Origin: Corynebacterium jeikeium
Lineage (GTDB): Bacteria; Actinomycetota; Actinomycetes; Mycobacteriales; Mycobacteriaceae
DNA length: 64,000 nucleotides
NCBI RefSeq assembly: GCF_000738175.1
Contig: NZ_JFCH01000011.1
Location: forward strand, 124,001 to 188,000
Direction: 5' to 3'
Positions 58,401 through 64,000 of the stretch are shown piece after piece. The notes under the pieces are model-generated. The model searched no databases and had not been told where the DNA came from. It saw only the letters and a program-made list of their open reading frames with translations. The number at the start of each line of letters is the position of its first letter. Position 1 is the stretch's first letter. The position numbers were made by a program, and so were the translations under genes.

Positions 58401-58757
58401 ATGAAGCTCAAGAAGTCCCTGCTGGCTCTGACCACCGCCGCTACCGTTGCAGTTGCTGGCTCCACCGCTGCAGTTGCTGAGGACACCGACAACGGCGTCA
58501 AGAACTCTTCCATCGAGTCCCTCGCCGGCAGCCTGAAGAAGAACGAGGATGGCACCGAGAACGACAACAACGACGGCGAGCCCGGCAAGAAGGACCTGGC
58601 TGGTTCCGCAAACAAGTTCTTCGGCTGGGACGAGAACACCAAGGGCCTGGAGAAGCTGACCACCGTCGTCACCCTGATCACCACCGTTGCAGCCCTGGTT
58701 GGCGGCATCGTTTCCCTGTTCAACAACTTCGACAAGCTGGGCAAGCTGGCCAAGTAA
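58401..58757 (+). CDS. Small secreted protein (paralogue of the one at 56031)
   Basis: 118 residues from the ATG at 58401. Signal peptide KLKKSLLALTTAATVAVAG with likely cleavage after AVA before EDTDNG, then a polar Asn/Glu/Asp/Gly-rich spacer. The C-terminal part is KFFGWDENTKGLEKLTT followed by a 20-residue hydrophobic stretch (VTLITTVAALVGGIVSLFNN) and a Lys-rich end. The hydrophobic segment after secretion suggests insertion into an envelope layer. It shares the N-terminal and GWD features with the protein at 56031 although the spacers differ. Followed by its own terminator. Confidence 0.8.
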   Translation: MKLKKSLLALTTAATVAVAGSTAAVAEDTDNGVKNSSIESLAGSLKKNEDGTENDNNDGEPGKKDLAGSANKFFGWDENTKGLEKLTTVVTLITTVAALVGGIVSLFNNFDKLGKLAK

Positions 58758-58828
58758 GAACAGCCGGTTCCCGCTAGGAACTAGGTTCCGGCTGATCTCT
58801 TAAGCAGACAGGTCAGCCATACAGTTTC

Positions 58829-58863
58829 AAGCCCCGCGGCGATCCTCGGATCCCCGCGGGGCT
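58829..58863 (+). terminator. Terminator of the second secreted-protein gene
   Basis: AAGCCCCGCGG pairs perfectly with CCGCGGGGCTT, followed by TCTGTC. Confidence 0.9.
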
Positions 58864-58891
58864 TTCTGTCCCTCGCCCTTTCACTTTTGCT

Positions 58892-58910
58892 TTAGGTAAG
58901 GGTAAGTTAA
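58892..58910. promoter_or_regulatory. DtxR-like iron box at the siderophore-interacting protein gene
   Basis: TTAGGTAAGGGTAAGTTAA matches 15 of 19 positions of the DtxR consensus TTAGGTTAGSCTAACCTAA. It ends eight bases before the ATG, so bound DtxR would block transcription under iron-rich conditions. Confidence 0.7.
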
Positions 58911-58918
58911 CTTCCACT

Positions 58919-59842
58919 ATGACCTCGAAACCAATTACCCTGAACACTCCGACGAACACTTCCGCCTACCGCGCGGCCTTCTCTGACCACCAACTCTTGG
59001 CCGCCCCTTCTGAACCGCACCATCGAATCATCCGCGCCACTGTTTATGACGTCAGCGCCCCGGCAGAAAACCTGCAGAGGATTGTCATCCACTCCCCTGA
59101 ACTGGTCGGCTTTCAGCTTTCCGGCCCGGACGAGTTCTTTGGCCTCTTTATGCCCGCTAAGCCCGGCGAGAATCTCCATCTACCACTCCACGGAGGTGGC
59201 GACAATATCCGCGCAAGCGTTGCAGCCATGCCGGAGACCCAACGCCCAAATCTACGTTGGTACACCGTTCGCTCATTCGATTCCGAGTGCGGACAGTTAA
59301 CTTTCGACGTGGCGACACATGGCGTCAAAAATCCAAAGGATGAGCACGTCGGACCAGGGCTCGCCTGGGCTCTTGCAACTCGTGTTGGTGACCAGGTAGG
59401 CATCTGGACATGCCAGGGTCTCTGGCACCGCGCGCACAATTCGCAAACGCTTATCGCAGACCCATCTGCCGCGCCTTCCATTCGCGCCATCTTGGAATAC
59501 ACGCAAGCTTTCGCCCCGGAACAATTGCGCTCCATGCACATCGTGATTGTCGCCGAGAACCATGGTGACCTCGAGCCCTCCCTCGTCGCCGACTGGGAGA
59601 GCAAGCTGGGCAGCCTAGAAGTGTTGTTTAGCGCTACAACGGACTTCAGCGCGGCAGTGATGTCCCACCTACAGCAATTGGACCGTGCCGAACACCCCGC
59701 GACCCAGTCGAAGTACGTCTGGGTCGCGGGCGAAGGGCAACTCTGCAAGGAAGTACGGCGCCACGCAGTTCACACCTGGGGCCTCAATAGCGAATCCGTG
59801 CAGTGGTGCCCCTATTGGTTCCTCGGGAGGGCAAGGCCTTAG
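58919..59842 (+). CDS. Siderophore-interacting (ferric reductase, SIP-like) protein
   Basis: 307 residues. The N-terminal FAD-binding barrel contains RWYTVRSF, the R-x-Y-T/S-x-R flavin motif of the SIP family, and a NAD(P)H-binding-like half follows (TLIADPSAAPSIRAILEYTQ, VWVAGEGQLCKEVRRH). Such enzymes reduce ferric siderophores in the cytoplasm to release iron. Convergent with the siderophore ABC transporter operon and under a DtxR-like box. Confidence 0.9.
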   Translation: MTSKPITLNTPTNTSAYRAAFSDHQLLAAPSEPHHRIIRATVYDVSAPAENLQRIVIHSPELVGFQLSGPDEFFGLFMPAKPGENLHLPLHGGGDNIRASVAAMPETQRPNLRWYTVRSFDSECGQLTFDVATHGVKNPKDEHVGPGLAWALATRVGDQVGIWTCQGLWHRAHNSQTLIADPSAAPSIRAILEYTQAFAPEQLRSMHIVIVAENHGDLEPSLVADWESKLGSLEVLFSATTDFSAAVMSHLQQLDRAEHPATQSKYVWVAGEGQLCKEVRRHAVHTWGLNSESVQWCPYWFLGRARP

Positions 59843-59851
59843 GCCCTCCAC

Positions 59852-60661
59852 TCAAGACCCCTGTGGCGGGTTAGCAACGATCCCTCGCGGCACAATGATC
59901 GGAGCCGTACCGCGGGGATCTTCCCACACCTCGGCATTCAGGCCATATGCCTCGCGCAACACATCCACCGTCAGAGCCTCCTTTGGAGAACCCTCGGCGA
60001 TCTTTTCCCCTTCCTTCATGACGATCATCTCGTCGCTAAAAGCTCCCGCCAAGCCAAGATCATGAAGCACGGTAATCACCGTCTTGCCCTCTTGAGCGAG
60101 CTCCCGCACGATACTTAGAATCTCTATCGCATGTGCCGGATCTAGGTAGGTAGTCGGTTCGTCCAACAGCACAATTGGCGTATCCTGCGCCAGCACCATC
60201 GCCATCCAGACCCGCTGCCGCTGGCCGCCAGAAAGCTCCGCCACGTCGCGGGCAACAAGATGGTCAACCTTCGTCTTCTTCAGCGCCTCGCGCACTTTTT
60301 CTTTATCTTCTGACGCCGTCGCTCCCCCACCCCAGAGCGATCGACGATAAGGGTGCCGTCCGCGTTCCACAAGTTCTCCAACGGTCAATCCCGCCGGACA
60401 CAGCGGGTGTTGTGGCAAAAGCGCAATTAGTTGGGCGGCTTCGCGCGACCGCAAACTATGCACGTCTTTCTCCTGGGCAAGTACCTGCCCTTCGGCGGGA
60501 GCAAGCAGCCGAGAAAGCGTCTTGAGCAGCGTCGACTTGCCGCAACCATTGGGGCCTAAGAGCGTGGTGACCTTCCCGGGCTCTGCAGTGAAAGACACGT
60601 CCTTAACAATGCTTGGGCCGTCGTTGTACCCCACGGTGACGTGATCAACTTGAACGTTCAT
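59852..60661 (-). CDS. Iron-siderophore ABC transporter ATP-binding protein
   Basis: 269 residues from the ATG at 60661, which overlaps the upstream permease stop. Walker A is GPNGCGKST, the signature is ELSGGQRQRVWMA, and Walker B is PIVLLDEPTTYLDPA, with the D-loop and His switch (VLHDL). Resembles FepC/FecE. Between the Q-loop and signature a segment GGGATASEDKEKV is encoded by a dispersed-repeat variant. Powers import through the two permeases encoded upstream. Confidence 0.95.
   Translation of the reverse strand: MNVQVDHVTVGYNDGPSIVKDVSFTAEPGKVTTLLGPNGCGKSTLLKTLSRLLAPAEGQVLAQEKDVHSLRSREAAQLIALLPQHPLCPAGLTVGELVERGRHPYRRSLWGGGATASEDKEKVREALKKTKVDHLVARDVAELSGGQRQRVWMAMVLAQDTPIVLLDEPTTYLDPAHAIEILSIVRELAQEGKTVITVLHDLGLAGAFSDEMIVMKEGEKIAEGSPKEALTVDVLREAYGLNAEVWEDPRGTAPIIVPRGIVANPPQGS
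60295..60321 (-). repeat. Dispersed-element variant inside the ABC ATPase gene
   Basis: On the minus strand CGACGGCGTCAGAAGATAAA continues GAAAAAG. Core altered in two positions, purine tail intact; in frame, encoding TASEDKEK. Confidence 0.5.
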
Positions 60662-61710
60662 TGAACCATTCCTTTCAGAGTTCCGCGACGGGCCGCCAGC
60701 CAGACAAGCAACACCAACGCGGGGCCACCGATGATGGCGGTAACCAACCCCACAGGGGATGTAAATGGCAGTGCGCCCGCCACGACGGCGCACGCAGCTA
60801 ATAGAGCGGCGCCTGCAAAAGTAGAGCACAGCGGATGGGGCGTGGGAGTGGCCGCCATCAGCTTGGCCAGCTGAGGAGCCAATAGTGCCACGAATCCAAT
60901 TGGGCCGACAAAGGAAACCACCACCGCGACAATGCCCGTTGCGGCGATGAGCAAAATAGCGCGCACCCTCGTGACATTTACACCAAGTGTGGACGCGGTG
61001 GCGTCATCATGAGAAAGAAGAGGGACATCGCGCGTAACGCAGAGGCCTAAAACTACGAAGGGCAACAGGCCCAACGCCATAGGCAGCAAAGCTTCCGTAC
61101 GCACAAAGCCGGTGGACCCAGCGAGCCAAGTTTGGGCATCCGTGGCACGAGTTAAGTCAGCCCTGAGCAGAAGATACTGCACTAAAGACTGCGTGAGGAA
61201 AGACAGCGCCAGGCCGATGACCACTACGCGCTGCGACGTTCCGAAACCACCGAGCAGAACGAGCAAACCAACGATCACTAGTGCGCCAACCAAAGCGAGT
61301 GCAGCACGCCACCAGAACGTCGACACCCCCTCACTCCATGCGGGGCGGGTAACTACGGTGCCCGCCACAACCAGAACCGCTGCGCCGCCGGATACACCGA
61401 GAATGTCCGGACTGGCCAGCGGATTGCGAGCCATGGTTTGGGTCCACGCGCCGGCCAGCCCCAGCGCCGCGCCGACCAGAACGGTAGCGATTGCTACAGG
61501 CAGGCGGAGATCCCACACCACGTTGATTGCTTGCTGTGTGCCCCCACCGGTGAGAACTTCGATGACTTCCATCGGGCTGAGCTTCACCGCTCCTTGCCCC
61601 AGAATTAGGCAATAACAAAGCGCCGCTATGAGGGCGAACCCCGATGTGGCTGCCAGGATGCGTCTGCTTCGTGAACGCTTGATACTACGGATAGACGTCA
61701 TATCGCTCAT
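60658..61710 (-). CDS. Iron-siderophore ABC transporter permease (FepG/FecD-like)
   Basis: 350 residues with about ten membrane helices of the BtuC/FecCD family. The cytoplasmic coupling segment is near LLSHDDATASTLGVNVTRVR, and NPLASPDILGVSGGAAVLVV is characteristic. Start MSDMTSIRSI overlaps the preceding permease gene by four bases; stop overlaps the ATPase start. Confidence 0.94.
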   Translation of the reverse strand: MSDMTSIRSIKRSRSRRILAATSGFALIAALCYCLILGQGAVKLSPMEVIEVLTGGGTQQAINVVWDLRLPVAIATVLVGAALGLAGAWTQTMARNPLASPDILGVSGGAAVLVVAGTVVTRPAWSEGVSTFWWRAALALVGALVIVGLLVLLGGFGTSQRVVVIGLALSFLTQSLVQYLLLRADLTRATDAQTWLAGSTGFVRTEALLPMALGLLPFVVLGLCVTRDVPLLSHDDATASTLGVNVTRVRAILLIAATGIVAVVVSFVGPIGFVALLAPQLAKLMAATPTPHPLCSTFAGAALLAACAVVAGALPFTSPVGLVTAIIGGPALVLLVWLAARRGTLKGMVQ

Positions 61711-62774
61711 ATCGCCAGCTCCGAGTCATTCGAGGTCGGTGAGCTCTTCTTACGTCGTACCGCCAGAATCATCACTGGGGCACCGACAATAGCTAGGACA
61801 ATGGACATTTCCAGCTCGTTAGGTTGCAGGACGAAGCGGCCCACAATATCGGCTAGCAGTACAGCCGCGCCGCCGAGGATGGCAGTTGGTAGCAAGAGAC
61901 GGGTAAGCGCCGGGCCAGTGAACGGACGCAGTAGGTGTGGCACGGCGAAGCCCACGAAGGTCACAAGCCCCACGGTGGCAGTCGCAGAACCGGCGAGGAT
62001 GATCACCGCTGCGGCAGCCAACAAGCGGGTTCTCGTGGGCGAGCTGCCAAGGGAACGGGCGGAGTCCTCGCCCATCGCAAGTAGATCCAGCGGGCGTGCT
62101 GCAAGCGCACCACATAGCGCACCTAGTACTAGACCTAAAGCAGCTAAGGCTACGTCTTCCATACCCCGCCCAGCCGTGGAGCCGACGGTCCAGCGGCGGA
62201 GCCCTTCCAGGGTGTCGGAAGAATAGAGGCTCAGCATGTTCGTGGCCGCTTGCAGGGCAAAGGTAACTCCCACGCCCACGAGTACCAGAGTTAGCGGGTT
62301 ACGCGATACGCGGGAAATCAATAACACGATTAGAGCGGCGACGGCAGCTCCGACGAGCCCCACAAGTGTCCGCTCCCCGACCGTCGTTGCCCAACCCAAG
62401 GTCAGTGCCGCGGCGACTGCGAAACTCGCTCCAGCGTTCACGCCGATAATGCCGGGATCTGCCAAGGGGTTGCGGGTCCAGCTCTGAGCAATGGCGCCCG
62501 CCATAGCCAGGGCCGCACCTGTGATCACTGCTAAGAGCGTGCGCGGAACGCGCAGGTCCCAAATGATGCCGGACTGTTCAGCATTAATGCCGGACTGCGC
62601 GGACGGGTGCGGACCATGCATGAGGATGCTGGTCACCTCGCCAATGGAAAGGTCTTTGGAACCCAAGTACAGGGAGGCAACCAGCAGCAATGCCAAACCA
62701 ACGAGTGCGGCCGAAGTAAGCAAACGCCGGGAAAGCACCAAAGAATGTCGAGTTCTTGACGCAGACACTTTCAA
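61707..62774 (-). CDS. Iron-siderophore ABC transporter permease (FepD/FecC-like)
   Basis: 355 residues, FecCD family, with NPLADPGIIGVNAGASFAVA and the coupling segment GEDSARSLGSSPTRTR. It forms the heteromeric channel with the following permease. The gene begins one base from the lipoprotein gene stop, so all four transporter genes form one operon. Confidence 0.94.
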   Translation of the reverse strand: MKVSASRTRHSLVLSRRLLTSAALVGLALLLVASLYLGSKDLSIGEVTSILMHGPHPSAQSGINAEQSGIIWDLRVPRTLLAVITGAALAMAGAIAQSWTRNPLADPGIIGVNAGASFAVAAALTLGWATTVGERTLVGLVGAAVAALIVLLISRVSRNPLTLVLVGVGVTFALQAATNMLSLYSSDTLEGLRRWTVGSTAGRGMEDVALAALGLVLGALCGALAARPLDLLAMGEDSARSLGSSPTRTRLLAAAAVIILAGSATATVGLVTFVGFAVPHLLRPFTGPALTRLLLPTAILGGAAVLLADIVGRFVLQPNELEMSIVLAIVGAPVMILAVRRKKSSPTSNDSELAI

Positions 62775-63731
62775 CTAGATTGCGTCAGAGAACTTGTCTA
62801 CTGCCCAGGGGATGGTCAATGGGTTCGGCATACTCATTGCATTGCCCACGTTTTCGTCCATCCAGCGGACCTTGCCTTCGCGAACAACGTCCAGCTTGCT
62901 GAATGTTGGATCCTTCTTCAAGGTATCGGCGGCACCCTGGTAATCAAGGACGAAGAGGTAATCGACGTTGTTGAGGTCGCTGTAGTTCTCAGGTGCGATG
63001 TCACGGTAGAACTCGCCGCCGTCGCCTTCGAGCTCCTTCGGGATCTCGAAGCCCAGACTTTCGATGAACTGCCCTCGGCCGTCACCGGAGGTGTACAGGC
63101 CGATCTTTCCCTGATAAGGCATGACGATAGCCGCACGCTTGCCCTTGAGTTCAGGATGCTGCTTTTGGAAATCATCGAAGGCCTTCTGCGTTTCTTCGAC
63201 AAGCTTGTCGCCTTCTTCTTGCTTGTCTACAGCGCCGGCGATCTGGTTGACCTGATCCCGCCAAGGGATCTGCCAGTCCGTCGCACCGTCTGGCTTCACG
63301 GTGGTAGGGGCAATGTCATTGAGCGCCTTCTTCGCCTGCGCGTCTACGGCAGAGTTCACCGCAATGATCTTGTCCGGATCAGCGGCGGAGATCTTCTCCA
63401 GGATTTCAGCAGTGAATCCGCTGGCAGTACCGTAGACCACCTCAGGTTTGTTTTCGCCGAGCTTTTCGGTAGCCCATGGGCCGACGCCAGACGCATCAAC
63501 ATCACCCTCAGCACCCCAGGGCGCTACGAGGACTGGTTGGATGCCTAGAGCGAGCAAGGTATCGCTGTCTCCCAGGCCAACTGCGGCGATGCGCTCGTCC
63601 CCGGTGCCCTCATTTTTTGACGCCGCCGCGTCATCGCCTCGGGAGCAACCAGACAGAACAAGAGTGGATGCTGCCAAGACAGCGGCGGTCTTCAGCGCCG
63701 CTCGACGGGTCAGCGAATTGTTTCGAAACAT
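62775..63731 (-). CDS. Iron-siderophore substrate-binding lipoprotein
   Basis: 318 residues. Lipobox LVLSGC gives the lipidated Cys at residue 29; the preceding LTRRAALK is twin-arginine-like, so export may be by Tat or Sec. The mature protein has the two-lobed class III binding fold (IAAVGLGDSDTLLALGIQPV, YLFVLDYQGAADTL). Binds a ferric siderophore outside the membrane and delivers it to the permeases. Residues 35-45 (AAASKNEGTGD) include a dispersed-repeat variant. A DtxR-like box lies 113 bp upstream. Confidence 0.94.
   Translation of the reverse strand: MFRNNSLTRRAALKTAAVLAASTLVLSGCSRGDDAAASKNEGTGDERIAAVGLGDSDTLLALGIQPVLVAPWGAEGDVDASGVGPWATEKLGENKPEVVYGTASGFTAEILEKISAADPDKIIAVNSAVDAQAKKALNDIAPTTVKPDGATDWQIPWRDQVNQIAGAVDKQEEGDKLVEETQKAFDDFQKQHPELKGKRAAIVMPYQGKIGLYTSGDGRGQFIESLGFEIPKELEGDGGEFYRDIAPENYSDLNNVDYLFVLDYQGAADTLKKDPTFSKLDVVREGKVRWMDENVGNAMSMPNPLTIPWAVDKFSDAI
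63612..63630 (-). repeat. Dispersed-element variant inside the lipoprotein gene
   Basis: On the minus strand GGCGGCGTCAAAAAATGAGG. One core change; in frame just after the lipobox in the flexible linker. Confidence 0.45.
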
Positions 63732-64000
63732 GTGAAAGCCTAACGTGTAAGGAACTCTTTGAGGCGCTGTAGAGTGCCCGTAGCCCTGAGGGACTGATGG
63801 CCTCTTTCGGCTACGGGGGACTCAGCAATCGCGCCTATCTTACACAGGTTAGGCTAACCACACAACATGCTACCCTAAGTTAATTATTTTGGGGGATGTG
63901 TGGCCGCCGATATGGAGGCAGCTCAGCCGCTAGGGGCCAGCCGACAGGGGGCACTTTAGAAACGGTTTAGCAAACCACCAAACGTCCGCCGCTCCTCCAC
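63732..64000. other. Control region upstream of the siderophore operon
   Basis: Contains the DtxR-like box and AT-rich sequence near 63870-63890; no gene recognised before the window end. Confidence 0.5.
63844..63862. promoter_or_regulatory. DtxR-like iron box of the siderophore transporter operon
   Basis: Core GGTTAGGCTAACC is a perfect palindrome and the 19-mer matches 15 of 19 positions of the DtxR consensus. It lies upstream of the lipoprotein gene, predicting repression in iron-rich conditions. Confidence 0.82.

Overview
The window is a high-GC actinobacterial chromosome segment that I read as Corynebacterium, probably a lipophilic species; the species call is inference. The gene order runs guaA, guaB3, guaB, DUF5319, rsdA, sigD, whiB, groEL1, groES, t6A genes, alr, glmS, glmM, rpsI, rplM, an ESX-4 locus, truA, rplQ, rpoA, rpsD/K/M, infA, map, adk, secY and the spc ribosomal genes. 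It parallels the Rv3410c-Rv3460c neighbourhood of Mycobacterium tuberculosis, mostly on the minus strand.

Layout. 1-1.1 kb: end of a methionine importer (metN tail, metI). 1.1-5.5 kb: a sucrase/ferredoxin-like protein, the SOS mutagenesis pair imuA'-imuB behind a perfect LexA-type palindrome, and a membrane protein. 5.5-11.3 kb: a secreted protein and the GMP branch of purine synthesis (guaA, guaB3, guaB). 11.4-12.8 kb: an AAA/DUF4143 ATPase preceded by five 23-bp-spaced direct repeats. 12.8-18.2 kb: DUF5319 protein, anti-sigma/sigma pair rsdA-sigD, a WhiB protein, and groES-groEL under a CIRCE operator. 18.3-24.7 kb: a TsaB-RimI-TsaD triple fusion, an alanine racemase-TsaE fusion, and glmS. 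24.7-30.5 kb: an alpha/beta-hydrolase-like protein without its serine, a three-gene EspC-like/proline-glutamate-rich/small coiled-coil cluster, glmM, rpsI and rplM. 30.7-42.5 kb: a PRC-barrel/DUF2382 protein and a complete ESX-4 type VII secretion locus (two WXG100 proteins, secretion-associated protein, eccC, eccD, mycP, eccB, probable eccE). 42.3-44.2 kb: truA, a cation-transporter pseudogene and a 20-bp inverted-repeat element. 44.2-57.8 kb: ribosomal protein, RNA polymerase alpha and SecY operons, interrupted by an amino-acid symporter and a small secreted acidic protein. 58.4-64 kb: a second related small secreted protein and a siderophore uptake system (SIP reductase, ABC ATPase, two permeases, lipoprotein) with two DtxR-like iron boxes.

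The most unexpected structure is a dispersed short repeat. Its core GGGGGCGTCA is followed by an A/G-rich tract such as AAGAAAGAAA. It occurs exactly nine times, with several further variants, on both strands, between genes and inside reading frames. Other points of note are the two t6A gene fusions, the ATPase repeat array, the EspC-like/PE-rich cluster beside ESX-4, and an ESX mycosin with no visible signal peptide. No tRNA, rRNA, CRISPR array or intact insertion sequence was seen.
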